DNA from: Onchidella celtica
Taxonomy: Eukaryota; Mollusca; Gastropoda; Systellommatophora; Onchidiidae
Assembly: GCA_963931925.1 (NCBI GenBank)
Contig: OZ007572.1
Span: forward strand, 24,544,034-24,608,033
Direction: 5' to 3'
Length of the DNA stretch: 64,000 nt
The notes beneath the pieces were generated by a model that was not told the origin of the DNA, ran no database searches, and saw nothing but the letters and a program-made list of their open reading frames with translations. Below, one piece after another: positions 1 through 11,829 of this stretch (position 1 is its first letter; the number at the start of each line of letters is the position of its first letter). The translations under genes were made by a program, and so were the position numbers.

Positions 1-396
1 TGTCCATTTAGATCAGCACTTTCAAAATGAATGTGATAGACAGATAAGTCGATATCGGAGACCAGACTGACAATATAACATAGGCAGACAGATAGATTGC
101 CTCTTGACCAATTCGTACACAGAATATGCGCTGTCTAGACAGATAGACAAATCGGTCGATCTGAGTTGATTAGTTATTATGCAAAATAAGGAGAGACAAG
201 CACATATTAAAACAGACAGATAGACAGTATGCAGGTTTACTTGGGGATATCGCCGGACAAAGATAGGCAACAGGTTAGACTGGCGGATAGATCATTAATA
301 CGCAGACTGGCGTACACATGTACGGACTGATGGACGACAGTGAGACAGATGAATAATGAATACACCTAGACAGAACAGACAGATAGAAGGCTGAGC

Positions 397-451
<55 letters not shown>

Positions 452-545
452 CAGATAGATAGATAGAACCTTCACCAGGTAATAATAAAATCCAGATAAC
501 ATGACTATCCACCTATCTCTTCCATGCATACATCTACACCTACGC
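1..545. repeat. Degenerate GATA/GACA microsatellite region
   Basis: An almost pure (GATA)n tract lies at about 398-470. It is flanked on both sides by decayed GATA, GACA and CAGATAGA units. Short reading frames rich in Ser, Ile, Tyr and Leu on the minus strand are translations of this repeat, not genes. Confidence 0.9.
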
Positions 546-800
546 GCTTGCCTATTATGCAGGCTAGACCGCCCGACGATAGATTATGGTCATTAAGGGG
601 CTGCACATGAACAGCTTGGCGCTGAAGCAAATTGCGGTACTTTTGGTGTGAGTGCCGTCGATATGACGAGCTGTGAGGAAACAATGGTGCATTGTGCACC
701 GTTCACTAATTGGGTCCGTTCTTTCCTCGAACCATCTCCCTGCAAGCGTACACATAGTTGCAACTTGATGCATGCTAATGTCAGTACAGTCACGCACAAA

Positions 801-1170
801 GGAATGATAATACTGATCCATGAGCCAGCTTAAATCGTATGCAGTTTAACCCTCTTATGTCCAACGTGAGTATTTCCCTGTATTTGAAATCGTTTCCATT
901 TTATCAATGGACAATATTCCGAGATAAAAAATATGTATCGATTTTCATTAATTTGATTATTTCAGGTCAGTTTTGCTGGCTTCAGATATTCTTGGTTAAA
1001 GCAATCCGCGCTCGGGAATGACAGGGTTAAGACATACTCATTGGAGGAAGCTGCACCAATTAATGAGCTCAGGCGGAAAGAAACGAATTGGGGAAATGAA
1101 GTACACAATAGGGATGATAACACATGTATTGATCCACGAGCCAGCTTAAATGGTATGCACTTGTACACCA
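801..1170. repeat. Dispersed repeat pair around a shared 40-bp block
   Basis: A block reading roughly GGRATGATAA, then TGATCCAYGAGCCAGCTTAA, occurs at 801-845 and again at 1111-1157 in the same orientation. The 270 bp between them carries no recognisable gene. The pair may mark the two ends of an old element or a local duplication. The family is unknown. Confidence 0.45.
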
Positions 1171-1330
1171 TACAGCGGATGGAGGATATTGCAGCAATTG
1201 AAGGGTTAACTTAACTATAGATAACAAGTCCTCCCGAGCTCCAAAACAAACAATATAGTTATGCATAAAAAGATCAGCAAGCACACTGTCTTCCATGCTA
1301 AGCATATTAACCCAGGAATTATCAGGGGTG

Positions 1331-1522
1331 AAACAGATCAATGCTGGTGCAGGTGCCAGGCTGGTGGTTCGCCACCCAATTCTTATGCATCACAATAAGC
1401 AGTGCCCACACCGTGGCGGTCTGGGCAGTGATGAGTGTTTCAGTGCGATGCACATTAATTGGACGTCAAGCCGCCAGTCGGGCACTTACACCAGCCCCTG
1501 GTCTGGTTCACACCTTAGAGTG
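1331..1522. mobile_element. Foldback MITE, copy 1 (family with GGTCTGGTTCAC end)
   Basis: The left half contains GGTTCGCCACCCAATT and TTATGCATCACA. The right half contains their inverted partners and ends in CAGCCCCTGGTCTGGTTCAC. The same arrangement occurs at 33950-34155. The element is almost entirely inverted repeat with a small loop and no coding capacity, so it is a non-autonomous foldback element. Superfamily cannot be assigned. Short forward reading frames across it are shadows. Confidence 0.6.
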
Positions 1523-2057
1523 AGGCATCGATTTGTTTCTCGAGGATCTCAGCCAATGGCTGTGGTCCCCTCCCCCCAGCTCCTGACTCCCCCTCCCCTA
1601 ATTTAACATGTGTTTGTTTCACTGGTTGTTAAGTTCTTACGAGTTTCGTCTCTCTTCATTTTGCTTATTCCAGAGCAGTGTTTCTCGGGGTGAGGCATGG
1701 AAATATTTCGGTGGGACAACAGGCTTTAAAAAGGGGTCGTGGGGATTTTGCAAGCGTCAAGGGCAAGGCTGCCATTGAAGTAACAAACAAATGAATAAAA
1801 CCGGAAATAAAGTTTTAATAAATTAAAACTTTTTTTTTTAATCTATATATTTACTAGGTCTAAATAAATAAATATTTTTACCATCTTTCGCACATTTTTT
1901 TTCTTTGAAAACTGAAGTGAGGCCGTGGGACAAGAAAGGTTGAAAAATACTGCACTTTGAAAGGGCTGGGGTTTTCCCGAGTCATATCCTGCACAAAAAA
2001 AAACATTTTACTCACTATTTTAATTTTGGCTTTTCATGGCAACGAATTACACCATCA

Positions 2058-2777
2058 TCTATATTAATAAAAGTGAAACTTTATGACAACTGCAGCGCGC
2101 CTTTTGCTACTCCTCTGTTAATGCTGATTCGGTGGCTCTCAGATTTTATACAGCGCTTAGTACAGACTGTCGTCGTGTCGCCGGCACAGAAAATAAAAAA
2201 AATAATTAATAACTCGCAGAATGTTTGTATTAGTTGCTAGGCTGCGACACATTGGCGTTCGATCTATTTTTTCGGCAAATTAATGTAATTGAGATTGGTT
2301 CCGGTACCTGTATCACACTCACAAAACAACTTCCGGTTAGGGCTGATTTGAATGATGAGACTGAGTTAGACTATCAAGTATGAAACTTTGTGCTCAATGT
2401 GCCTAGACTAGGAAAAAGAAAGGGTCTGGAATTGGGAGATTGACGCTGCAGGGCCAAAAGTACAGGTTTGTGTTTTCAATATGCCTAGGAAAAAGATTAT
2501 AATATTTCTTTTCCATGAACACATGACGTTATCACTTCCTGCGATGTGCAAACAAACTAACCCGTGCGCAAATCATAGCCATTTGACGGATGCTGGCGGG
2601 ACGCACAGGACGTCAACGCGCAAAGGGAGAGCAGTAAAACGTATCTAAAAACAAACAAACAAACAAAAAATAAAATAAAACTAAAGGAACAGGCAAAATG
2701 AAGCAGGTCCACAATAATCACCCAGAATTGAAACTAATAAATCGATTTATCCCGGGCAGGGCCGGGAACTCAGCTAG
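2058..2777 (+). mobile_element. Non-autonomous Helitron, apparently complete (720 bp)
   Basis: The 5' end reads TCTATATTAATAAAAG directly after an A. The 3' end has a GC-rich hairpin (CCCGG at 2751-2755 pairing with CCGGG at 2762-2766), then a 7-base spacer, then CTAG followed by T. A 5' TC, a 3' hairpin and terminal CTRR, with insertion between A and T and no terminal inverted repeat or target duplication, are the diagnostic features of Helitrons. There is no Rep/helicase frame inside, so it would depend on an autonomous relative. A truncated copy of its first ~460 bp lies at 38662-39126. Confidence 0.85.
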
Positions 2778-3401
2778 TATCTTATACTTGTGCAAATGAA
2801 TTACTTAACATAAGATCAATTCATCATGCCCATACTCACACACATCAACAAAACTTAATCTAAGCTCATTCTCAAACCTCTCTGACGAAAAAGACGTCAT
2901 TCAATTTCAAAGAAAACTGTCCTAAACAATTCAGTTTTGAGCCTATTTTTAAATGTTATGGCGTTCTCACTTTTCCCAGTGTCATCGCAAATGTTTTTCC
3001 ACAAATTTAGACCCATCAATAGCAAAAGCCTTTTCGCTAAGCGGCAATCTGGCCGTGGATGTCTCGAGAAGTTTCACGTCCACTATTCTTGAGGTGCATG
3101 ATGGTTGGTTACCAGGCTGTGGCTGTAAAACCTGCCGCAGTAATCAATAGCCAGTGAACGGTTGAAGTACAGGGAAATTAGTAGTGGATGTCTGATGGCC
3201 AGGCACTGCTATTAGTTCCTTATTAGTACTTGTATCCGCTAATGAGACTTATTTCGTTCGTCCAGAGTTTCTATATAGAACTGTTAAGTGGTCTTCGTCA
3301 CCCTAGGACAATACGCGATGATAACAAATACAGCCATGATAGAGTTGCTGAAGTTACATTTACAATTCACGTACTGTGCAAATCTCTCTTGTCTGCAAAT
3401 C

Positions 3402-3646
3402 GTCTCCTTCAAATGACACGGTTCTATCTCCACTTTTTGGCCGAACTGAGTTACACACTACACACTGCTTCTACGAGCCTTTTCCATTGTGTATCAACGT
3501 GTCAAGCGGATTCGGTGTGTAATTTGTAAGTAATACTAAAACGAACAGAAAGCCGTATCATCAAAAGCTATGAGCACATAAAACTTCAATCATCAATTTC
3601 TCAAAACTTGATGGAAGGGAGTTAGAACCTTGTCATTCTAGGGGAA
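3402..3646 (+). mobile_element. MITE, copy 1 of the CCCCTTAGAATGAC family
   Basis: It begins GTCTCCTTCAAATGACACGG and ends CTTGTCATTCTAGGGGAAC, an imperfect terminal inverted repeat. The interior is well matched to copies at 15877-16112 and 39618-39885, including blocks CTGAGTTACACACTACACAC and CAAGCGGATTCGGTGTG. There is no coding capacity. A 99-residue reading frame that overlaps it is a shadow. Confidence 0.7.
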
Positions 3647-3771
3647 CGAATGCAGACTGGGACTCTGGAGTCATTACCTCACCCACAGACAGCTGCACAG
3701 CTACGCCTACTGGAACCCCAGGGACCACCACTGTTGAAAATGACATTTTATTATTTTACCACGACCGCCTA

Positions 3772-3966
3772 CGAGCCGGCCGTTGCCCAGTGGCCGAAGC
3801 GCTTGAACCCGATGCCAGAGGCCCCTGGTTCGAATCCCTGACTTATTTCTCGCAGGCTTTTTCAAGGTATTCATTTGTTGGCGGTCTTGACGTGGGGTCG
3901 TGCCCTGTCTCTGACATAGTCTTACCGCGCTAAAACGGGACCTTAAACAACAAACTAAACAAATCC
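3772..3966 (+). mobile_element. tRNA-derived SINE
   Basis: The head resembles a tRNA: an A-box-like GCCCAGTGGCCGAAGCGC and an exact B box GGTTCGAATCC at about 3828-3838, the two internal RNA polymerase III promoter elements. A non-tRNA body follows, ending CGGGACCTTAAACAACAA. The head lacks a good acceptor stem and runs straight into the body, so it is a SINE rather than a tRNA gene. Confidence 0.75.
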
Positions 3967-4387
3967 ATAAATTAAATGAGCAATCGAGCTTAATAGGCCG
4001 GCAGGTATACCTGGTGGCAGAGAAGTACTAATTGAAGGTGAGGCAATTTGCAGGAATGACATCAAATTTTTCACACCTAGACTACATCCCTGAAAAAAGA
4101 AAAAGTTTCAGGAAGCTAGAGAGTGTTGAGTTGTTACGAGACACGACGGCGTTCACTATGGGGGGGGGGGGGGGGGGGAGAAAGTCTGGGCTAAATCACA
4201 ATGGCAAAGAGAAGGACAAGACCATCAATTCTTACTGCCAGACAGCCAGTGAGAATATTAACATGAGAATATGCTAAACTAGATCTTCGTAGATCAATCT
4301 GGTTCTTCGTCATTTCCACCCTCAGTAAACGTGACACTGGTGCAAGCATTCGGCATACTGTTTCTGAATATTAGTCCAGCCACATGA

Positions 4388-4450
4388 ATGGGTCTGTCCG
4401 TCTGTCTGCCTGTCTCTGTCTGTTTATGTCTGTCTCTCTTTCTCTCTCAA
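4388..4450. repeat. TCTG/CT-rich simple repeat
   Basis: Decayed (TCTG)n and (CT)n tract. A pure run of 19 G lies just upstream at 4160-4178. Confidence 0.7.
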
Positions 4451-4557
4451 TTGAGAATGGAAACACCAATCTCTTTTGCCGTTGACGAATCACATCAGAA
4501 GGCCCAGAACACCAGGGGTATCATCTCAGTATCTCAACCTGCCACCGCCAATCAATG

Positions 4558-4627
4558 CAGTAGCGGATCTACTATGAAACTGATGAAGTGAAAGCCCCAG
4601 GGTCCCAAACATGCAAGTCCGCTACTG
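4558..4627. mobile_element. Miniature hAT-like element (70 bp)
   Basis: It starts CAGTAGCGGATCT and ends AAGTCCGCTACTG, matching the CAGTGGCGGA type of hAT terminus seen at 32062-32760. The 8-bp flanks AATCAATG and GGTCAATG agree at six of eight positions, consistent with an aged hAT target duplication. At 70 bp it is little more than two ends. Confidence 0.6.
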
Positions 4628-5082
4628 GGTCAATGCACAAACTCCTAGTGCTCTTTTTTGATTGGCTGACATACATTAACACTGTAACTTATCCCAATCT
4701 GGATGCGGTGGCGAACATCTGTTGGTTTTCAAAATAACATCACCACAAGCTGAGAACATCCACACTGTTGCAACACTGTGCAAAGCAGGCATTGTGGAAA
4801 AAGTAGGGCATATGCAGTTCACTGACATGACTTCAAAGCGAGGTAATTAAAAAAGAAAGAGGAAAAAAAACAACAACAACAATACAGAAAGGCAGTAGGG
4901 GGTCAGGGCTGATAACAGTCGACAACGTATCCAAACCATTTGTGATACAGATTTCATCTCGTTACCAACAGGCGCGTGAGGCTATGTGGAACTGTGTTAC
5001 TACTGAGCGCGCGATGCTAGAGGGCCTCAACACAGCTGTCATGAAAATTCTGGAAGGAGTATAATTATAATATTCCATATAA

Positions 5083-5400
5083 CAGGGATGGCCAAACTTA
5101 TTTAATGTAAGAGGCACATACGATGAACTTCAGATGCTCGGAGAGCCATAAAATATGAATAAAATTTACACACACGTTTTTGTTATATACAAATTTTGTT
5201 ACAAATAGTTAAATAAATATTAGGAAGAACATGTATGCAACAATATTTACTCATGTATGCAATTTTTAAAAACTCCATCCCATCTATCAATACAATGATA
5301 TAATTACTATCAATACATCCATCTAAAGAACTAACTCGTCGCGCCCTCTGCGACTCTTTGCTCACTGACGCCCCTAAAGTCACGTCTTATAGTATCTCTA
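5083..5400 (+). mobile_element. hAT-like remnant, left end only
   Basis: It starts CAGGGATGGCCAAACTTA, a hAT-type terminus followed by a stretch that also looks transposon-derived (GAGGCACATACG). No matching right end is visible, so the right boundary is a guess. Confidence 0.4.
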
Positions 5401-5829
5401 ATTGTGTGATCCGAGACACAGGATACCGAGACGGTTCAATTCGCCAAAATTCCGTCGACAACTTGCGCGCGTATCATCCATGTCAACAATGCAACAATTC
5501 GCACCACACCCCTTCATAATTGAACGAAAAAGACTAGCACCACAGAGCTCTACGAGTAGTACTCACTGTGTTTATACGCGCGCAGGTTGTGGACATAAAT
5601 ATAGTGAAAGCAGGAATGGTCTGTCTCGGTATTCTGTGTCTCGGGAGTGACTCAAATGGAACTCCTCCCTCAATTCTTTCAAATTGGCTTCAGATTTTCC
5701 AGGTTGTTTTTTTTCCTGCCCGAAGAAGACCAAGTGATTATGTACTTCCATATTTGATTATACATTTTTCTTTCGTATTTTATTTTTCCTTCTTGATTTT
5801 TTTTTTTTACGGATGTTTTGATCGTGTGA

Positions 5830-5905
5830 AAACAACAACAACAACAGCAACGTCAACAACAACAACAACAACGTCAACAACAACAACAACGTCAACAACA
5901 ACAAT
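5830..5905 (+). repeat. (CAA)n with CAACGT interruptions
   Basis: CAA triplets are interrupted at regular intervals by ACGTCA. In one forward frame this reads as a poly-Thr tract, which accounts for a 147-residue open frame that is probably not a gene. Confidence 0.85.
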
Positions 5906-6499
5906 TACTGTAATTTTATCAGAAAGTAATCCAATGGTTGACATGCACTATGCAGTCAGAGACCAGACTGACCCCAAACCATTTCACATACAAGGCAAAT
6001 GTTCTAACTGACAGGGGCCCTGATCACGCCATCTCTTCTGACCTCTGCCGAACACACTGCTAGGACCATTACCATTTTACGAGTACCAGCACCAATAACA
6101 AGTGAGGTGAGCACTCCGAGGGCGACGAAGAACCACTTTATGAAAAAAGAGGGGAGGAAGGGGGGGGGGGTGTCAAATAACAAAGGGTGAGGGACGGGAG
6201 AAATGGGGGTATGGTAGTAGTGGGGTGGTATGTCGAAACAGGGGATACAAGAGGCGAGGGATAAGGGGCTGGGGCACTCGAGACTCTTGGGATCTGCAGG
6301 TTGTGATCACTGTCACTATTGGTTGAGGACTGAAGTCGCACAGATGCCCCGGGCGTCAACACAGGGGGGCCAGTGGTGTGTGCAGTGACAATGGGCTGTA
6401 CGGGGGGGGGGGTGCATGCGTATGGAGGAAACGTGATGGTGAGTTGGTACGGTATACTATAGCCATGGGGAGAAGTGGATGGCAGTGGAGATACAAGGG

Positions 6500-6676
6500 G
6501 ACAGATAAATTAACCGACAGGATGGCAGATAGACACATAGAAAGACATAATGATAGGCAGATAGACAGACAGAAAGACAAGCAAGCAAGCGGACAGAAAG
6601 ACCAATAGGCCTACATAGACGGGTAAATAGATAGAAATACAGACAGGCAGGCAGACAGACAGACAGACAGACAGAC

Positions 6677-6716
<40 letters not shown>

Positions 6717-6725
6717 TGAGTGAGA
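6500..6725. repeat. GACA/GATA microsatellite
   Basis: Decayed GACA/GATA units lead into a clean (GACA)n then (GATA)n block at about 6655-6716. Overlapping frames in both directions are repeat translations. Confidence 0.9.
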
Positions 6726-7564
6726 GAGAGACAGAGAGACATGGGGGTAACATGGGTGACTATTTCAGAATGTAAAGAAAAAAGACTACCCACAAAAAAG
6801 AAAAAATGAGAGGATTCTCTCTCTCTCTCTCTTCCCCTCTCTCCACGTCACGGTCCCCCGGAGCAAACTGCCAATGAAAAGCCAGAGTCCCGTTCCCCGC
6901 CAGACTAAAAGCCATCTAATTGGGCAGGAGGCCTTTCATTGACATCTCTCAGCTTCCAAAAATATTACTTATGATTACTTTTCCTAAAGGGGAAATATCT
7001 GCAAGTCCTCTTTCCACGGCCCTCTCAGTCTCTCATTTTCTCCCCCCCCCCCCCGCCCCCAGTCCCGGTAGCGTTTTTTTTTTTCCGTACGAGCTTTAGC
7101 GGGGCAGCAACAGACCCCCAAACACAGGACAGCTCCAACATATCTCAGGGATTTTCGGTGACGTTCAGAGTCATATCAGGCACAGTCCAGAGATTGCAAG
7201 ATGTATGGCAGTGTTCGATAGGACGAGAAGTCCCTCAGCCGATGACCTGTGTTTGGGGGTGTGTTGCTGCCACGCTCCTGAATTTGTTAAAGCTCGTGCG
7301 GAAAAAAAATCACGCGTCCCGGCAGTTACAAACGTCGCCCAGAAAATGATACATCTGCCGACATATAATATGAGGCGAGTGTATAATAATTATGCGGAAA
7401 AATTGTCCTGGTGGTAGCTGGAGATGGAGGACGGCGGGTGGAAAAGAGGTAGAGACGTGACCTAAAGCGTCTGGCACCAACTATGAATTATACTAAATCT
7501 AGATTGTAGAAACATACTTCGTAGTACCCACGCACATGGCGCATGGCCATTGAACCAACAACGG

Positions 7565-8040
7565 CAGTGGTTCTCAACGTGGGCTATATCACCCCCCCCC
7601 CATCCCCCCATCCCCCACCCTCACCCGGGGAGTGATATTGATTTCCGGGAAGGCGGGGGCGAAAATGATGAAAGGCGGCGATTGGGGTTGGGGGAGGGGG
7701 CGAAAACATGAATGGAGGACAATTTGGGGGGCCAATACGGGGTAGCCACGGACTCATTAAACAGCACACGTAGATGGGTTTTATGAACAGAAGAAGCATA
7801 TTTTTTTTAATTAGTGCATTGATAAAGAATGCTTTCTGTTTTATAATGAATAAACAACACGTCTACTGTCACAACTATGGATTTGAAAGACGTAACGACA
7901 TAATCTGCGTGCAGTCAGTCTACTTGTGAAATGCGTCTGTCGGGTTTCAGTAGGGATTTCGGAGGAGGGGAAGAGAACGGTGATGAAAGAAAATTGGAGC
8001 CTCTGGGGGCGATTGCCTGAAAAAGGTTTGAGCATCGTTG
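7565..8040 (+). mobile_element. hAT-like MITE, copy 1 of the CAGTGGTTCTCAACGTGGGC family
   Basis: The left end is CAGTGGTTCTCAACGTGGGC. The right end (GGTTTGAGCATCGTTG) is a decayed form of the terminus seen at 33658. Interior landmarks shared with 33144-33658 include a poly-G/GGGGGCGA segment, GATAAAGAATGCTTTCTG and ATTGGAGCCT. No target duplication remains. It is flanked by similar 45-70 bp segments (7495-7558 and 8045-8085), each containing TAGAAACAT and TTGAACCAACAA. Confidence 0.65.
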
Positions 8041-8607
8041 TCATAAATCTGGATCATAGAAACATTACCGTTGAACCAACAAAAAGTAATATTACATTCC
8101 AAGCGGCTGTGACATCTCCCGCAGAGATTAAAAGCGTTATTCGATCTGGTGAGTTGCTGTTTTTTTTAAACATACAAGCACAACAGTGTAAATATCTGAT
8201 ATTATTTTGCATTCATAGACAAACACAATGTCTACGTCAACAAGATAAAAACAGAGGAATTCGTTCGTCTTCGTATTGTTTTTTGTGGTCTCAACTGTTG
8301 GTAGAAAGCAATGCAGTTTTCTTTTTTTTTTTTTTTTTTAAATGCAGCGACTAAAACATGATAAAAATTCAGGTATTTATTTCGTCTTTGTACTTTCTGG
8401 GGGGTCTCGGGGCGTGGGTTATTGGTAAAAAGGAGGTCCAGTTTTCTAAAAAAAACAAAAAAAAACCACCCGCCCCAACTATGGAATTTGCTAAACGCTG
8501 CATTAACAAGAAATAACAAGCGACATAATTGTGTTTCTTAGTTTGTTGGTTCGTTTTTGCAACATTTCAGCTTTTTGTGAAGCCTAAATGGAATTTTATA
8601 GCTTCTA

Positions 8608-8637
8608 TTTATTTATTTATTTATTTATTTATTTACT
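8608..8637 (+). repeat. (ATTT)n microsatellite
   Basis: About seven ATTT units in tandem. The roughly 470 bp from here to 9110 shows nothing else recognisable. Confidence 0.85.
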
Positions 8638-9488
8638 TTTGACTTATTCATTACATATGCAATGTTTTGCAATATGAGAATGCATGGGCTCTTGTTTCTG
8701 TTGCACGTTGTTTTCAGGCTCTCATTTTTCCTGTTTTAGTGGTTTAATATCCATTTTCATCAAGAAGGATCATATCATAGGATGACGTTTGGACCCTTCC
8801 TCAGCTCGCCAACAAGCGAGTCCCTTAAAAACACGGCAAGAAAATGTGTGTTCTTCCTTTTGGAGCCCTCCCAGAGCGGGATTCAATACTGGCATCTCTC
8901 GTACTCAGAACAACCGTTGTCACCGATGAGCCACTGCAGCGGCTGGACGGACATCTCTCAGTGATTAGCCACACGTGCGGCGATGGAACTTGATCTGACA
9001 AATGTCGGAATTCCGACACCATTGGGAGAATTTTTTTTTTCTTAAATTTTCACATTTAGAATAAGAGTGCTTAATACGGCCCAATTTGGCTTTTGAAATG
9101 CACAAAATCTATTTTCGGCGGTGTGTGTCTGTGTGTGTGTGTGGGGGGGGGGGGGGGTCCGCACCCTGGACCCCCGCCGGGACCTTGTCCATAGATCATT
9201 CCCAATCTACTAGTGACAAGACATTTATCCCACATTTAATTACTGAATTATACATTTGAATCCAGAGGAATACGCAACTGCTCCACGTTTATGTAGTTGG
9301 CTTTATAAAAGAAGTCACTTTGGTGTGAACGACCCATCAATCCATTCATGTATTAATGATGGAACACCCACATCCACTATCGAACATCCGCACGCGCTGT
9401 AATAAGGCTCTGGGCCGGTGGAGAAAATGCCCGAATGTTCTGGAAATCAATGACAACAACATGAACATGGTGATGGTCAGAAGGAAAC

Positions 9489-9492
9489 GAAA

Positions 9493-9566
<74 letters not shown>

Positions 9567-9699
9567 GAGAGGGGGAGAGAGAGAGAGACCGACTGACAGA
9601 GACAGAGAAGAGAAAGAGAGAGAGAGAGAGAGAAAGACAGACAGACAGAGACGGAGAGACAGAGAAGAGAAAGAGAGAGAGAGAGAGATAGAGAGATAC

Positions 9700-9732
<33 letters not shown>

Positions 9733-9750
9733 GAGACAGACAGACAGGTC
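9489..9750 (+). repeat. (GA)n microsatellite with GACA interruptions
   Basis: A long AG dinucleotide array with GACAGA variants. It produces an Arg/Glu-alternating frame of 111 residues that is not a gene. Confidence 0.95.
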
Positions 9751-9779
9751 AGCGCTGCATTCGAAAAATCACAAAAGAA

Positions 9780-11220
9780 TAAAAGTCACATTTATTCATA
9801 CATCCCAGAGTAAGCCTTTTGCCAATGAGAAGATCCTGTGTATGTTTTTCAAAAGTGGGTACTAATTAAATGAAGGAATTTCTACCATAATCATCGGTCA
9901 GCAGAGCTGCTATTTAAGAAAAGATCAATAATAAGAGAAAAATAAGTACAAAATTGTTTGCCAGACAACAAAGTTTCATCAACTAAACATGTTACAGTTA
10001 TCACATGAAGTGACAAACGTGCAAAAATCGGTTGCCATCTGTTGTTGCGCAAGGAAGAAATTTGACAGAAACCGGTTCCGTTTATTCTGGAGATGACTAT
10101 CATGGCGACAACCTTCTATTAGCAAATCCTGTCCATTTTAGAAACACTACACCTGTTGCCTGACATTTAGGGATAAATCAACGATAATTTTTTCTCCATA
10201 AATGTTTATATTCTTGCACCCAATTGACCATTTTAAATTTAGTTTCGCAAGATTATGAGTATTTGGCTTCGGGTAACTCTGGTTGTGCACTAGTAAGATA
10301 AATTATGAAATTTATGATGGGAACTCCAGGGGGGAGGGGGGGGGGGAAGAGTGGGAAGAGAGACAAAAGCATAGTCCGGGGAAATTTGCATTCGTCTTCT
10401 CGAGTTGCAAATCTTTAGTAGTCTGCTCCTCTGCTCACGCCAAATACAATGCTGGACAGCGTAATGTACCAGCTCTGACTCGAAGCGCCTGTGCGTGCTC
10501 ACGGACAAATATACGGCCGCCAGAGCCAAAAAACTTCTAGCCATGAGATCACTAGCTCGTTCCTCACGTAGACACCCGCGGTTACATCAGAGCTAAAGGC
10601 TTGGCTCTAACAATTATTTACAAAACCACCATCATAAATAACAACAAGACAACCTCTGTAAAACAGCGCCACCTACACTTTTCTATCGATTCACGAGGAT
10701 GATATAAATGATATTAGGTTGCGGCAGTAAGGAAACTATTATCAAGAGTCTTTGATTTCACATAGAGCTGCCAACAGAAGCTGCTTCACAGGAAGAAACC
10801 GATCCTATATACGTACAAATAAAATTACCTTGTAAATGCCATATCGACTGACATGTTTCATTTGCGCCACCAAGACTGAGCTGCATACCGACGAGCAATG
10901 CTCCGACGACATTTTGAGTAAAAGTAACTTCAAAAACGGAAAAAAGGAAAAAGTGCAGTTCTGTGAGATCATTGTGAAGACTACAGGGGAAAAACGTCAG
11001 TTGTCACAAACTGAAGGTTTTGAGAAATTCACATTTTAAAGTTTGACAGTCCATAGGTTGAAAAGACGATGCCTTATCTAAATTTGCTTCTGTTGCTGGA
11101 CGACGGTTGGTTTTCAATTAATTGGTGTGAGAGGGACAAACCTGAGAGCTGAGGAGGTAACCATAAAACTGACGTTCTTCTTCTGTAGTCTTCATGTGAA
11201 ATCTATTCACTTTCTCAATG
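9780..11220. other. Intergenic stretch with no recognised gene
   Basis: I see no coding region, RNA or family-assigned transposon here. A run of G lies at about 10336-10346. Short frames on both strands lack recognisable domains. Confidence 0.5.
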
Positions 11221-11262
11221 TGTGTGTGTGTGTGTGAGTGTGTGTGTGGAAAGGGGGGGGGG

Positions 11263-11390
11263 GAGTTTGAGTTTGGAGAAAGCACGTCGACACGAAATCG
11301 ATCATATTATTCTGGAAACAAGCGAAACCATGGACAGAATATGGCAGAATGATAGGACAGAAAAAGACCCTACAAGAAGCGTCCATCGTG
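11263..11390 (+). mobile_element. Short retroposon-like repeat, copy 1
   Basis: It starts GAGTTTGAGTTTGGAGAAAG, carries CACGTCGACACG, ATGGCAGAATGATAGGACAG and ACCCTACAAGAAGC, and matches five other copies in the window (16301, 17596, 24971 minus, 34802, 35971). No tRNA-like head is visible. It sits immediately after a GT/G-tract. Confidence 0.6.
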
Positions 11391-11570
11391 GAGAGAAGCA
11401 GTCGCTATTCACACAGACATGGCCCTTTAATATTCCTCACTTTGATGGCTATAGAAATACATGTAATCTGATACATGGAGACGAAGGATATTAATTGGTA
11501 GTAATTTGCAACGCGATCACGATACATTTGTTTTTGGTTATGACAAAAGGTCTTTTGGGGTATAAAAAAA

Positions 11571-11822
11571 TGTGAGAAGGGCAACTTTTCTGACGCCGAG
11601 TAAAGCAAACCAATAAATACAGACTCACGAGTGAATTCAATGTGAATATTATATAAAAAATGTGAAGAGTGCATCTTTTCTAATGCAAGTGAAACAAGCC
11701 ATTTAATACAAATTTACGAGTGAATTCAATGTGAATATAAGAAAAAAAATGTGAAGGGGACAAAACGACGCCAATTAATACAAATTTATGAGTATACAAA
11801 TATTAGTGAATTCAATGTCGGG
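11571..11822 (+). repeat. Three degenerate tandem units of about 80-95 bp
   Basis: Each unit includes TGTGAAG(R)G, a TTTTCTRAYGC-like block (weak in the third), AAATACARAYTYACGAG and GTGAATTCAATGTGAATAT. The third unit is interrupted by a short insertion before its GAATTCAATGT. Confidence 0.7.
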
Positions 11823-11829
11823 CGCTGAA

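Noticed and set aside
3776-3840. Possible tRNA gene (exact B box GGTTCGAATCC)
   Set aside because: There is no acceptor stem closure and the sequence continues into a SINE body, so it is called as a SINE.
5568-6011. 147-residue frame with poly-Thr
   Set aside because: The Thr tract is the (CAA)n microsatellite, and the rest is hydrophobic low complexity without a recognisable domain.
9356-9691. 111-residue Arg/Glu-rich frame
   Set aside because: It is the translation of a (GA)n microsatellite.
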